A stretch of 49,792 nt of DNA. Origin: Desulfurellaceae bacterium bin18. Its GTDB lineage: Bacteria; Desulfobacterota; Binatia; Bin18. Position numbers and translations under genes: made by a program. Every line of letters starts with the position of its first letter. Within the stretch, counting starts at the first letter, position 1. The notes below the pieces were generated by a model that searched no databases, was not told the origin of the DNA, and was given only the letters and a program-made list of their open reading frames with translations. The stretch spans positions 1 to 49,792 of the forward strand of contig MPMI01000042.1 of assembly GCA_002238415.1 (NCBI GenBank), read 5' to 3'. Positions 8,390 through 19,815 of this stretch are shown piece by piece.

Positions 8390-8749
8390 ATGCCGATCTA
8401 CGAATACGCCTGTAAAAAATGTGATGGGGAATTTGAAGTCTCCCAGCGTATTACCGACGAACCGTTAAAACGCTATCTGTGCCCGCACTGCGGCAAGAGG
8501 ACGGCTGTCACCAAACTGATCTCCCGGTCTTCCTTTCACCTTAAAGGCAGCGGTTGGTATGCGACCGATTATGGCAAGAACGGTTCAAAATCGTCCGACT
8601 CAGACGGTGCGAAGGGCAACGAATCCAAAAGCACTGAATCCAAAGGCACTGAATCCAAAAACAGTGAGACCAAGAGCGACACCAAGAGTTCCAGCTCCTC
8701 TTCGACCAGTGAGAGTTCGTCTCAATCGGCGAGTTCTTCCGCCTCCTGA
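8390..8749 (+). CDS. FmdB-family zinc-ribbon protein with a Ser/Lys/Glu repeat tail
   Basis: The N-terminus [11 protein letters not shown] begins a zinc ribbon with Cys8, Cys11, Cys31 and Cys34, the FmdB/CxxC regulatory-protein fold (TIGR02605). After '[17 protein letters not shown]' near residue 60 the rest is low complexity: tandem ESK-(S/G/N)-T units followed by a long serine run. It is 119 residues long; the folded part is normal and the tail is variable between species. Proteins of this family are proposed regulators, but function is not established. I chose the ATG at 8390 over an upstream one because it begins the conserved domain. Confidence 0.9.
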   Translation: MPIYEYACKKCDGEFEVSQRITDEPLKRYLCPHCGKRTAVTKLISRSSFHLKGSGWYATDYGKNGSKSSDSDGAKGNESKSTESKGTESKNSETKSDTKSSSSSSTSESSSQSASSSAS

Positions 8750-8803
8750 TACCGACTCCCCCTCTTACACAAGTCTCATTGTCGTGCTAGGGAATCTGCT
8801 TAG

Positions 8804-8877
8804 GGTCGCATAGCTCAGCAGGCTAGAGCGCTTGCCTCACATGCAAGAGGTCCGGTGTTCGAGTCACCGTGCGACCA
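8804..8877 (+). tRNA. tRNA-Val (anticodon CAC)
   Basis: The acceptor stem GGTCGCA pairs with TGCGACC, with discriminator A at 8877. The D-arm is GCTC...GAGC. The anticodon stem CTTGC/GCAAG encloses the loop CTCACAT, giving CAC, which reads GUG valine codons. The T-arm is CGGTG-TTCGAGT-CACCG. No CCA is encoded. A terminator follows within 6 bases. Confidence 0.97.
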
Positions 8878-8882
8878 TACAG

Positions 8883-8908
8883 GAGCCCGCCTCAGTGCGG
8901 GCTCTTTT
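8883..8908 (+). terminator. Rho-independent terminator after tRNA-Val
   Basis: An 8-bp perfect stem GAGCCCGC/GCGGGCTC with a 6-base loop is followed by TTTT, starting 6 bases after the tRNA. Confidence 0.9.
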
Positions 8909-9088
8909 GCGCGGGGAGTTCTTCCCTTCCAGGCTTCCCCGCTCCTCCGATGGATCCCGGAGGAAGCCACGCTAAGAGTGATATCTCTCACAGTGCGCGT
9001 CCCTGCCTCCGCTTTTGCGTCACTCCCATAAGTATGCTACATTTGTCAGCGCGTTTTGCATCCAGAGGGGTCAGGGAGGTCATAGACT

Positions 9089-11675
<2,587 letters not shown>

Positions 11676-11755
11676 TTAGGATCGATGTCGAGTCATGCTA
11701 CGCCGCCCGTCCCAGGCTGTCAACGCAGGCGAACCGAGCAACGCGGGTTCGGCAG

Positions 11756-12502
11756 CTACCCCGGCAAGTACTCTCCACCGTTGACATGGATAGTCTGGCC
11801 AGTGATAAAGGCTGCCTCGTCGGAGAAGAGGAAGGCAACCGTCGCCGCTATTTCTTCGGGCCGACCAGTACGACCAACCGGAATATTCTTTCGCATCTTC
11901 TCCCAGGTTTCATCGGGGAAAACGCCCTTCAGCCCTTCATGCCAGATAAGCCCTGGGGCCAGCACATTGACGGTTACCCCATGGGGTGCCAGATCACGTG
12001 CAGTCGAGCGTGTGTAGCCGGTAATGCCAGCCTTCGCGGCGGCATACGGCGCTTCCGCTTCGCCCGGATGATAGGCGTACAAAGAAGCCAGATTCACGAT
12101 GCGTCCAAAGCCCTGCTCCTTCATGGCGGCACTAAACGCGCGCGTCATATAAAACGTGCCGTGCAGGTTGACCCGAAGCACAATTTCCCAGACCCGCGAC
12201 TCGAGCTCCCAGACCGCGCCGGCCCCATTCACGCCGGCATTATTCGCCAAATACGCAATATGGACGCCCTGGTCCTTCAGCATCCGCGCCAACTCGTTCA
12301 CCTGGTCTTCCTTGGTGACATCGAGGGGGTAGAAGGCCACGCGCTCACGCTGTTCGGTCGGAATATGTTCGAGCCACTCGTCAGCCCGCTCAGCACGGCG
12401 GTCGCAGGCCACCACGGCATATCCATCGGCCAGGAGTCGCCGCACCATACCACTCCCCAGGCCACCCAGCGCTCCGGTCACTAACGCATGTCCATGTGCC
12501 AC
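11756..12502 (-). CDS. SDR-family oxidoreductase
   Basis: A 248-residue short-chain dehydrogenase with TGALGGLG at 9-16, NNAG at 87-90, Ser140, Tyr153, Lys157, and a C-terminal 'HVNGGEYLPG'. Substrate unknown. The GTG at 12502 has GAGGGAGGAGC upstream. An alternative GTG at 12529 would overlap the stop of the FemAB-like gene as GTGA; in either case the two are translated as a pair. It ends just before the thiC leader. Confidence 0.9.
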   Translation of the reverse strand: MAHGHALVTGALGGLGSGMVRRLLADGYAVVACDRRAERADEWLEHIPTEQRERVAFYPLDVTKEDQVNELARMLKDQGVHIAYLANNAGVNGAGAVWELESRVWEIVLRVNLHGTFYMTRAFSAAMKEQGFGRIVNLASLYAYHPGEAEAPYAAAKAGITGYTRSTARDLAPHGVTVNVLAPGLIWHEGLKGVFPDETWEKMRKNIPVGRTGRPEEIAATVAFLFSDEAAFITGQTIHVNGGEYLPG

Positions 12503-12525
12503 GCCTGCTCCTCCCTCGGGTCTCT

Positions 12526-13737
12526 TCACTCTTGTTCTGTTTCATCCGGTCGCTCCAGGTCCAGGCTGCCGTACACAAACGTTTTTTCTGACGGAGTATG
12601 CTTGAGCTGGCTCTCTTCCCACATCCAGTCTATGGATTGATCGGTGTGGTCCCGCTCGCGGACCAGGTAGTCGCTGACCGCTTCGTGGAGACGCGAATCG
12701 GCCAAATAGTGCATACTCACCGTCGGCTGGGGATCGAAGCCGCGCAAACGCTTGAAGTCCCCCCCCGCGCCGGGTTCAAACCGAATGAAGCCATTTTCAA
12801 TGCAGTGCCGAATGGCGGCATAATAACTCACGTTGAAATGCATATGCCGCTGCTCGCGTAACACCCCCCAATAGCGGCCATAAAACACCCCGCCCTTTTG
12901 GACATTAAAGGTCCCGGCGATGATCTCACCGTGCTGCCGGGCAATCACAAAACACAGGTTGCGCTTAAAGCGTTGAGCCAGCAGGTCAAAGAACTCGGGC
13001 AGGAGGTATTGGCGCCCCCAGTACAGATTGTTCACCGTGGATTGGTACAGATTAAACATGACCGGAAACATCTCATCCGGGATAGCCTCGCCACTCAGCA
13101 CCTCGATCTCTATGCCGCGCTTGTCCATCTCACGGATTTCACGCTTAATCTGGTTGCGCCGTTTACTGCGGAAGTGGTCCAGATAGTCATCAAAGGTCTG
13201 GTAGGCATGGTTCAGCCATTGATACTGAATACCCAGGCGTTTGAGATAGCCAATCTGAGACAGGGCTTCGGCTTCGTCCGGCAAGCAGAAATTGACATGC
13301 ACCGAGGACAGATTGTTGCGTTTACACACCTCACGCAGGGTTCTGCCCAGGATGTGAATTAAACCCGTCCGGTCGGAACCCTCCGCGGTCAGAAGCCGCA
13401 CACCCGTTGCCGGCGAGAATGGGGACGCCACTAAAATTTTGGGATAATAATTGATCCCGGCGCGGTGGGCGGCATCAGCCCAGGCGTGGTCAAAGACAAA
13501 CTCGCCCATACTGTGCCCCTTGAGATACATCGGACAGGCCGCAATCAGGCGCTCGCCGTCATAGACCGCCACATGCTGGGGCTGCCAACCGGATTTGGCT
13601 CGGACGCAGTTCGACTCTTCCAGACACGCCAGCCAGTCCCATTCGAGGAATGGCGAGCCCCGCCCGAGCAGGCCATCCCACTCCTCCCGTCCCACATCCT
13701 GCATGCTGTTGAGTATTTTGACTTTCAGCTCGGCCAT
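12526..13737 (-). CDS. FemAB-like / GNAT-fold acyltransferase
   Basis: A 403-residue protein that matches the 'peptidoglycan biosynthesis/recognition' FemAB-like family (COG3146). The N-terminal 'EEWDGLLGRGSPFLEWDWLACLEES' and 'ACPMYLKGHSMGEFVFDHAWADAAHRAGINYYPKI'-type stretch, and the C-terminal 'GGVFYGRYWG' with 'FEPGAGGDFK..RGFDP', are characteristic. Members are thought to transfer acyl or aminoacyl groups, but the reaction is unproven. The start has no clear ribosome site, yet MAELKVKIL is the natural N-terminus. It overlaps or abuts the SDR gene downstream. Confidence 0.88.
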   Translation of the reverse strand: MAELKVKILNSMQDVGREEWDGLLGRGSPFLEWDWLACLEESNCVRAKSGWQPQHVAVYDGERLIAACPMYLKGHSMGEFVFDHAWADAAHRAGINYYPKILVASPFSPATGVRLLTAEGSDRTGLIHILGRTLREVCKRNNLSSVHVNFCLPDEAEALSQIGYLKRLGIQYQWLNHAYQTFDDYLDHFRSKRRNQIKREIREMDKRGIEIEVLSGEAIPDEMFPVMFNLYQSTVNNLYWGRQYLLPEFFDLLAQRFKRNLCFVIARQHGEIIAGTFNVQKGGVFYGRYWGVLREQRHMHFNVSYYAAIRHCIENGFIRFEPGAGGDFKRLRGFDPQPTVSMHYLADSRLHEAVSDYLVRERDHTDQSIDWMWEESQLKHTPSEKTFVYGSLDLERPDETEQE

Positions 13738-13847
13738 AATGAATCGATGCTTCTGCGCGCCTCGCGATACGTCTCAAGTCGGGACACTATAACGGAGAAC
13801 ACCGAGATCAACACCCCTGCCTCTTAGCGCGAAACATGGGGCATTTG

Positions 13848-13873
13848 TAGGGGCAACCCCCTGTGGTTGCCCG
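13848..13873. repeat. GTAGGGGC palindromic repeat, copy 1
   Basis: GTAGGGGCAAC and GTTGCCC arms are inverted around CCCCTGTG. It lies in the 174-base gap before the DHH gene. Sister copies are at 26883-26910 and 49731-49757. Confidence 0.7.
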
Positions 13874-13911
13874 GTGGGGCGCGGCGGGGCCGGATTCCCG
13901 GCCCTCAGCAA

Positions 13912-14778
13912 TCAATCGGCTTCAACCAACAACGGTGGCCGCGCGGTTTGAAAGCCGGCGGCATTCCGATGTCCGCCTCCGCCGTAGCGCCTGGCGACCG
14001 CACTGACGTCGAAGTCGCCCGTCGAGCGGAGACTCCACTCCCGGCGATCCTCGGCAGTATCCCGATAGCTGGCACTGAACGCCGCCGAGGGAAACATCTC
14101 GCACAAGCGATGCCCCAGATCGGAGGTATTTCCGGTGGCATTGACGACGGGAATCCGGTAGCCACCCAGCTCCATCCACATCACTGCGGCCAGCAGTTCC
14201 TCTATGTCGTGGGCTTGTTTACGCAGAATCGCCTCGCCGTCCGCAAGGAGCTGCGGCAGATGCCCTGCCGCAGCTAATTTGTCCGCCCAGACCGTAAAAT
14301 CGTACGGATAGCTTCGAATGGCCGCGTTGATCGCCCGACTGCCCGGCAAGGCATGCTGCCACAGGTCCCGGTCTTTAATATAGCGCAGGAGTTCCGGGCA
14401 ATCCGTCTCGGGATGAAAATACTGCCACGCCAGGGTTGCTCCCGACTCGTCCATATCAAAGAGCGCAAACAGACCTGGCGGGGTCTGGTCGGGCGCAAAG
14501 CGCGGCGGTTGCTCCCGGATATCCGCAAGCGCGGCCTGCGCCGATTTATGATGATCCAGGACGGTGATATGCGTCACGCTCTGCCTCAGTTGCCCGAGCT
14601 GTTCTGCCGGATAGGCAAAATCAACCATGAAGAGGCGCGCACAGTCCGGGAGGGGCGGTGGCGGCACACCGTGACGAACCGGCACATAGGTCGCCGTCTC
14701 GCCCAGTCGTTTCCAGGCTGCCCAGGCGGCTCCAAAGCCGTCCGGACAATGGGCGTGGTAGAGAACATAGTCGCGCAT
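13912..14778 (-). CDS. DHH-family phosphoesterase (DHHA1)
   Basis: A 288-residue phosphoesterase with the metal-binding motifs in order: HCPDGFGA (residues 9-16), 'VDFAYP', 'LDHHKSA' (the DHH triad) and 'DRDLW'. The C-terminal DHHA1 domain ends 'GGGGHRNAAGF', the substrate-binding GGGH motif. Relatives include nanoRNases, pAp phosphatases and oligoribonucleases. The start was chosen at MRDYVLYHAH because GGGAGGAG sits 3-8 bases upstream; an ATG 15 bases earlier is less likely. It faces away from the RNase gene at 14997. Confidence 0.92.
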   Translation of the reverse strand: MRDYVLYHAHCPDGFGAAWAAWKRLGETATYVPVRHGVPPPPLPDCARLFMVDFAYPAEQLGQLRQSVTHITVLDHHKSAQAALADIREQPPRFAPDQTPPGLFALFDMDESGATLAWQYFHPETDCPELLRYIKDRDLWQHALPGSRAINAAIRSYPYDFTVWADKLAAAGHLPQLLADGEAILRKQAHDIEELLAAVMWMELGGYRIPVVNATGNTSDLGHRLCEMFPSAAFSASYRDTAEDRREWSLRSTGDFDVSAVARRYGGGGHRNAAGFQTARPPLLVEAD

Positions 14779-14996
14779 CAACTCCTCCCGCTTCATCAAG
14801 ATATTGTCCAAGTGTCCGGGTAGTATAGCAGGTCGGGCAACCGGCAGACATCCAGGCCCGAAGCCGGCTCTTTTTGATACCGGCCTCGCCTCAGCCCCCA
14901 AGGGTATTTCTCTGGCCAATGCAAACAGATATGTAGGACGCCTGTGTCAGGACCCGAAACCCACGCATTACGATACGCTAGAAGATTGAAACCCTT

Positions 14997-17057
14997 ATGC
15001 AGCCTGGATCCGTCGTTGTTTATCGTGAACGTGGGCAGCTTGCGCTCGGCGTTGTTCAAAAAATCGGCACCTCAGGAAAAGGCAGTCTGGAACTCCTCGG
15101 GGAAAGTGACAAAAAACTGTCCGTATCGAGGGAGCGTATATTTTTCGATTGTCGAGCGACGTTTTCACTCGACCAGTCCTCCGCAGACCGCAAAAGACGT
15201 CTCGCCGAGCTGCGCGATACCATACGGCACCATGCCCAGACGATAGATCTCAAAGAGCTGTGGGAACTGTTGGAAGCGGACCATACTGCCGTCTTCACCT
15301 GGCAAGAACTGGCCGGATTTATCGTTTCCGGTGATGAGCCGTTCGCCATTGCCGGCGTCCTTGAGGCACTCTGGAACCAGTCTCTGTATTTTAAGGAGAA
15401 ACAGGCCGGCTCTTTCTCTCCGCGAGACCCACACAGTGTGGAGGAGCGCCTGCTTCAGCAGCAACGAGAGCACGAAAAAGCCCGGGAGCAGCAGGCCTTC
15501 CTCACCTGGATGGAAGCGCAACTACAAGGCCGATCCGTAGGTGAGCCACCCCCAGGCCATACACAATTTCTGGCATTGATTCAGGGTTTGGCTCTGTATG
15601 GCGAGGGATATGACAAACGCCCGCAAGCTCTGCAACTCTTGAATGCCATCGGCTTTCAGGGCAAGGGACAGCCCTGGGACGCCGCGTTTCAATTGCTTGT
15701 CGACATCGGTATCTGGCAGCCGGACGAAGAACTCTGCCTGCTGCGCTATCACATTCCGACGTATTTTTCCGAGGAAGCCCTCCAAGCGGCGAACGATCTC
15801 CCAGTCTTTCCGGCGGACAGCGGCGAGCAGGGCACTCTGGAAGACCTGACGGCTTTGGAAACATTTACGATTGATGATGCCGATACGAACGAGATCGACG
15901 ACGCGCTCAGCCTGACCGAACGCGATGGGAAGCTCCTCATCGGCATCCATATTGCCGACGCTGGTGCCTATGCCCCGCCGCGGAGCATCCTCGACAAATC
16001 CGCCCTGGCACGTGGCACGACCATTTATCTGCCGAGCGGCAAATTTCCCATGCTGCCGCCGGTCATCAGCGAAGAGAAGGCCAGTCTTATTGCGCAAGCG
16101 GAGAGACGCGCGCTCAGCTTTTTTGTCCACATTGATGAGACCGGCCACCTCCAGCCCGAACGCATCACCCGCAGTATCGTTCGGGTGTCTCGTCGCCTGT
16201 CCTATGCCGAAGCGGACGCGGCCTTAGTCGAAGGCAGCACGGCCTCCTATGGCTCGACCCTGCGGCAACTCGCCCAACTCGCCCAGAAACGGAAAGAGCA
16301 ACGTATCTCCCAGGGAGCCGTTGTGATCGACGGAGACGAAGTCAAGGTCAAGGTGAGCAACGGAACGGTCTCAACGACCCTGCTCGACTATAACTCACCG
16401 TCCCGTGGCCTGGTGAGTGAATGCATGATCATGGCCAACGAAACAGCCGCCCGCTATTGCCACGCCAACCACCTCCCCGCCCTCTATATCGGCCAGCCAC
16501 CGCCGGATGACACCATTCCGGACCGCTCCGATTTCCCCACCCGGCAAACTTATGTCCATGCGGCCAGACGCCTGATGTCCCCATCTCAGCTCGGCACCCT
16601 GCCAGAGGCACATACCGCCCTAGGGCTGCCATTATATACCCAGGCGACCTCCCCGCTCCGGCGTTATACCGACCTTCAGATGCATCACCAGATCAAGCAC
16701 CACCTTGTACATGGCGGCGCCCTGTTTCAGGAGAGCCAGCTTCAGGTCGTGGCGGCGAGTACCCAGGCTGCTATTGGAGATGCCCGACGTTGCGAGCGCG
16801 AGAGCACACGCTTCTGGTTACTGCGTTTGCTTGAGGGACAGCAAGGGGAGGTCGTCAGTGGCCAAGTCGTACGCGCCCAACACCGCCGGCTTTTTGTCGA
16901 GTTGGACGAGACGCTCCTGTTCGTCCCCATGAACAATGCGCCACCGCTACCCCTCGGCACCCCCGTCCACGTCAGCATCAACCACGTCAATGCCAGACGG
17001 GATACGCTGTCGGTCAAGCTGGTTGACAGTCAGGTGGAGCCCCAGTCAACGTTGTAA
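14997..17057 (+). CDS. RNase II/R-family 3'-5' exoribonuclease (RNB domain)
   Basis: A 686-residue protein with an RNB catalytic domain from about residue 285 to 590. The active-site strand reads FTIDDADTNEIDDALS, giving the Asp cluster, although one of the usual Asp positions is Glu (NEIDD), as in cyanobacterial and chloroplast-type enzymes. 'YLPSGKFPMLPP', 'VSECMIMANETAARY', 'YTQATSPLRRYTDLQ' and a C-terminal S1-like segment follow. The ~280-residue N-terminus has an SH3/winged-helix-like feel rather than the standard cold-shock domains. It degrades RNA from the 3' end. Its stop overlaps the convergent gene at 17046 by 12 bases. Confidence 0.93.
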   Translation: MQPGSVVVYRERGQLALGVVQKIGTSGKGSLELLGESDKKLSVSRERIFFDCRATFSLDQSSADRKRRLAELRDTIRHHAQTIDLKELWELLEADHTAVFTWQELAGFIVSGDEPFAIAGVLEALWNQSLYFKEKQAGSFSPRDPHSVEERLLQQQREHEKAREQQAFLTWMEAQLQGRSVGEPPPGHTQFLALIQGLALYGEGYDKRPQALQLLNAIGFQGKGQPWDAAFQLLVDIGIWQPDEELCLLRYHIPTYFSEEALQAANDLPVFPADSGEQGTLEDLTALETFTIDDADTNEIDDALSLTERDGKLLIGIHIADAGAYAPPRSILDKSALARGTTIYLPSGKFPMLPPVISEEKASLIAQAERRALSFFVHIDETGHLQPERITRSIVRVSRRLSYAEADAALVEGSTASYGSTLRQLAQLAQKRKEQRISQGAVVIDGDEVKVKVSNGTVSTTLLDYNSPSRGLVSECMIMANETAARYCHANHLPALYIGQPPPDDTIPDRSDFPTRQTYVHAARRLMSPSQLGTLPEAHTALGLPLYTQATSPLRRYTDLQMHHQIKHHLVHGGALFQESQLQVVAASTQAAIGDARRCERESTRFWLLRLLEGQQGEVVSGQVVRAQHRRLFVELDETLLFVPMNNAPPLPLGTPVHVSINHVNARRDTLSVKLVDSQVEPQSTL

Positions 17058-17414
17058 GGGGACCGCAAACGGGTTGTCAGGTGACTTTGTTTGCGGAGGC
17101 GACGTTTTCGGAGGCGGGATTTGCTCGAACAACTTCTGGGACCACGCCTGTTCCGGCTTGTTCACATATTCCCAGAGATTTCCTGGCAGCCATCCGTCCG
17201 CAGTGTGACTGTTTATTTCCGTCACTATGAACCAAGCATCCGATAGCCGTCTGTGAAGGATGGCGCTGAGATCCTGAGTATCGAGATCTGATACGAGGAT
17301 GGCGGCGTACGGAAACGGCGCAACCCACATCTTGATGGCCTTGGTATCGTTGAGAAAGGCCTGCACCTGTGCTTGCGTGCACGCCTGACTGTACGCAAAA
17401 AGATATGCTTTCAT
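17046..17414 (-). CDS. Hypothetical protein, coupled to a membrane protein gene
   Basis: A 122-residue soluble protein with no family I recognise. 'MKAYLFAYSQACTQAQVQAFL' begins a small alpha/beta fold, followed by 'WVAPFPYAAILVSDLDTQDLSAIL' and a proline/serine-rich end. AGGAAAAGG is upstream of the ATG. Its ATG overlaps the stop of the preceding membrane gene (ATGA), so the two are translationally coupled. It is probably a real pair with the membrane protein; function unknown. Confidence 0.75.
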   Translation of the reverse strand: MKAYLFAYSQACTQAQVQAFLNDTKAIKMWVAPFPYAAILVSDLDTQDLSAILHRRLSDAWFIVTEINSHTADGWLPGNLWEYVNKPEQAWSQKLFEQIPPPKTSPPQTKSPDNPFAVPLQR

Positions 17415-17860
17415 GGTGCCTTTTCCTGATCCCTAACGGCCGAGGCGGATGCTTCCTCACCCTCGTTCGGCGTATCAGCCCCGGACAAGTTTCGCGTTGG
17501 GTCAGCCAGCGGAAGACTGTCTTCGGGCAGCGGCTCCTGAAGCCCTTTGGCCGCAAGCATCTGTACGCGAGTCATCTCGTATCGGTACTCCTCAGATTGT
17601 AGTCTATCAGGATCATTCTTCGCAAACGATGCGTAATGGCGATGGTAGCTGTACAGAACGCACGCCATTATGATTACCAGCGTCACGGTAATGACGGGGA
17701 ATCCCATCAGGACAGCCGTTTCCCGGAACAGCCAGGCAAACAGAAGCAAAATGGGGACCGCTATGAGTGACGGCACCAATGGCCCCATTGCCGTGCCACG
17801 CTTGACGAGTGCACTGCCGATATCGTGCAGGCCGCTCGCTATTTTGTGAAATTCCTGCAT
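17411..17860 (-). CDS. Hypothetical two-helix membrane protein
   Basis: 149 residues. A soluble N-terminal ~25 residues ('EFHKIASGLHDIGSALVKRG') is followed by two hydrophobic segments, about 28-45 and 52-70, then a cytoplasmic 'SYHRHYASFAKNDPDRLQSEEYRYEMTRVQML' stretch and an acidic, low-complexity tail. No family recognised. It is the first gene of a coupled pair with the 122-residue gene. The 142 bases upstream show nothing I can name. Confidence 0.75.
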   Translation of the reverse strand: MQEFHKIASGLHDIGSALVKRGTAMGPLVPSLIAVPILLLFAWLFRETAVLMGFPVITVTLVIIMACVLYSYHRHYASFAKNDPDRLQSEEYRYEMTRVQMLAAKGLQEPLPEDSLPLADPTRNLSGADTPNEGEEASASAVRDQEKAP

Positions 17861-18002
17861 TCCATTCGAGTCTGAACCGCACCCTTACTCGCCACATGGG
17901 TGGCGTTGGAGATACCGGAGGACCCGCGTCCCTCGGTTGAGGCAACGTCAATAAGGCACTCCCAATGGTGCAGGATCATTATATTCACTCCGACAATCAG
18001 TA

Positions 18003-18815
18003 TCACCACATCACTACGCCACCGTCAATATTGAGGGACTGGCCGGTAATATACGACGCGTCAGGCGTACACAGATAGGCCAGGAATTTCCCAATCTCCG
18101 TATCGGAACCGGGTCGATTCAGAGGGATCAACTGCTGAATCGTTTTGTTCCAGGTGTTATCCCGCCCGAGGTCGTCCATACGCGAGGTATCAATTATGCC
18201 CGGACATACTGCGTTGACCCGAATATTATGTGCGGCCAATTCCATGGCCAGGGCTTGGGTAAAGCCCTGGATCCCGAAGTTCGAGGTACAATAGGCAACC
18301 ATATTCGGGTTGCCCTTTTTGCCGGCAATGGACGAGATATTCAGAATACTGCCTCCCTGGCCCTGCTGAATCATGGCCGGCACCACGGCCTGACTCATCA
18401 AAAAACTGCCGGTGAGCTTGATGTCGAGGACTTTCCGCCACACGTCTTCGGGAAGCTCGGTCAGCGGCAGCCGGTCCGGCCCGCGCGCAAAAGCCGAATT
18501 GTTGATCAGGATATCAATCCGGCCGAACTCCTTGAGCGTGGCATCGACGGTGTCCTGCACCGCCACACGGTCGGTGACGTTGGCAACCAGCGGCAAACAA
18601 CGTCGGCCAACACTCCGTACCTGCTCGGCCGTACTCTCAATATCCCGCCAGCCCGCGGCTTTTTCATCTTCCGGATAGTGCTGCGGGTCACGCCCGGTTC
18701 CGGTGACAACGATATCGGCTCCCAGTTCGGCCAGGGCCAGGGCCGCGGCCCGGCCAATCCCGCGCAAACGCCCTGCTCCGGTGATAATCGCGACTTTTCC
18801 ATCAAGGCTGCCCAT
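18003..18815 (-). CDS. SDR-family protein with an altered active site
   Basis: A 270-residue SDR with an extended nucleotide loop, TGAGRLRGIG (12-21), and C-terminal 'NIDGGVVMW'. The catalytic motif is unusual: Tyr175 is present, but the residue four places on is Asn179 (YCTSN) instead of the normally essential Lys, and NNAG is NNSA (105-108). The Asn codon (AAC) is read directly from the minus strand. The protein may be inactive, use another mechanism, or bind without catalysis (inference). ATG at 18815 follows AGGGAGGGC; a GTG one codon earlier is possible. Confidence 0.88.
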   Translation of the reverse strand: MGSLDGKVAIITGAGRLRGIGRAAALALAELGADIVVTGTGRDPQHYPEDEKAAGWRDIESTAEQVRSVGRRCLPLVANVTDRVAVQDTVDATLKEFGRIDILINNSAFARGPDRLPLTELPEDVWRKVLDIKLTGSFLMSQAVVPAMIQQGQGGSILNISSIAGKKGNPNMVAYCTSNFGIQGFTQALAMELAAHNIRVNAVCPGIIDTSRMDDLGRDNTWNKTIQQLIPLNRPGSDTEIGKFLAYLCTPDASYITGQSLNIDGGVVMW

Positions 18816-18841
18816 CACGCCCTCCCTTACTCTCTTTTGTT

Positions 18842-18873
18842 CAAATAAGAAGGGCGCACAGTTGTGCGCCCTT
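18842..18873 (-). terminator. Rho-independent terminator after the dienelactone hydrolase gene
   Basis: An 11-bp perfect inverted repeat AAGGGCGCACA/TGTGCGCCCTT with a 2-base spacer. On the minus strand it is followed by CTTATTTG, 32 bases after the hydrolase stop. Confidence 0.8.
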
Positions 18874-18904
18874 GTGGTCCACGAACAGTCCGGTCAGCCG
18901 CAGG

Positions 18905-19645
18905 CTACGCACCGAGTTCTTCGGCAAATAGGGCTTTCACCCGCTCCCAGGCGTCGGTCGCCGCGGCTTCATTATACGACCCGCGCTGGTCGCAGAAAAA
19001 TCCGTGGTCAGCCTCGGGATAAACCACGACTTCATGCTGAATGTTGTTGGCTTCGAGCGCGCCCCGAATCGTATCCACATCGGACATGGGGATGTGGGCA
19101 TCTTTCCCGCCGAACAGACACAGCATGCGGCCTTCAACCTGCCCGGTCCGGCCGACGGTTGACGGCTGGCCACCAAAGCCTTGATCCCCGGCAATCCCGC
19201 CACCATAAAAACTGGCTGCAGCGACCACATCGGTTTCACACGCGGCTAAATAGGTCATATGTCCGCCTACACAAAACCCCATGGCCCCGATTTTATTGCC
19301 AATCACAAAATTCTTGCGTTTGAGAAAAGAAACGGCCGCCAGCGCATCCGCCGCCATCTCGTCTGCGTTGAGCTGGCTCAGCAGCTTAATGCCGGCTTCC
19401 ATACCCGCTTCGTCATATCCGTACTCCACCCCAGGGCCGGTCCGATGAAAGAAGTCCGGCGCCAGCGCGACATAGCCCGCTTTTGCCACACGTTCGGTCA
19501 CATCCCGAATATGGGAATTCACCCCAAAAATTTCCATGAAGACGAGCACGGCCGGCCGGGGTGTCGAGTCAGCCGGTCGGGCCAGATAGCCGTCCATAGT
19601 CTGCGCGTTGACATTGATATGAATGCGTTCAGTCGTAATCTCCAT
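18905..19645 (-). CDS. Dienelactone hydrolase family protein
   Basis: A 246-residue alpha/beta hydrolase with the dienelactone-hydrolase catalytic set: Glu38 in MEIFGVN, nucleophile Cys124 in GFCVGGH, Asp182 in GGKDAHIP, and His214 in ADHGFFC. Known members open dienelactone in chlorocatechol breakdown; many homologues act on other lactones or esters. The start is at MEITTERI, with AGGAGG upstream. It is divergent from the alpha/beta hydrolase at 19816, with 170 bases between, so a shared regulatory region is possible. Confidence 0.94.
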   Translation of the reverse strand: MEITTERIHINVNAQTMDGYLARPADSTPRPAVLVFMEIFGVNSHIRDVTERVAKAGYVALAPDFFHRTGPGVEYGYDEAGMEAGIKLLSQLNADEMAADALAAVSFLKRKNFVIGNKIGAMGFCVGGHMTYLAACETDVVAAASFYGGGIAGDQGFGGQPSTVGRTGQVEGRMLCLFGGKDAHIPMSDVDTIRGALEANNIQHEVVVYPEADHGFFCDQRGSYNEAAATDAWERVKALFAEELGA

Positions 19646-19815
19646 CCAGTCCTCCTTATTTACGCTTTGCTGCGCGACCACATTCCGGGCAAACACCGGC
19701 AGTCGTGGTCGGCTCTCCTCAATTTTTCTTTTTCTCACATACCCGTACACCCTCGTCAAGGCGTTGGGGGTGTGATACAGCGGGGCCGTGAGAATCACAC
19801 ACTAAGGAGGGCACT

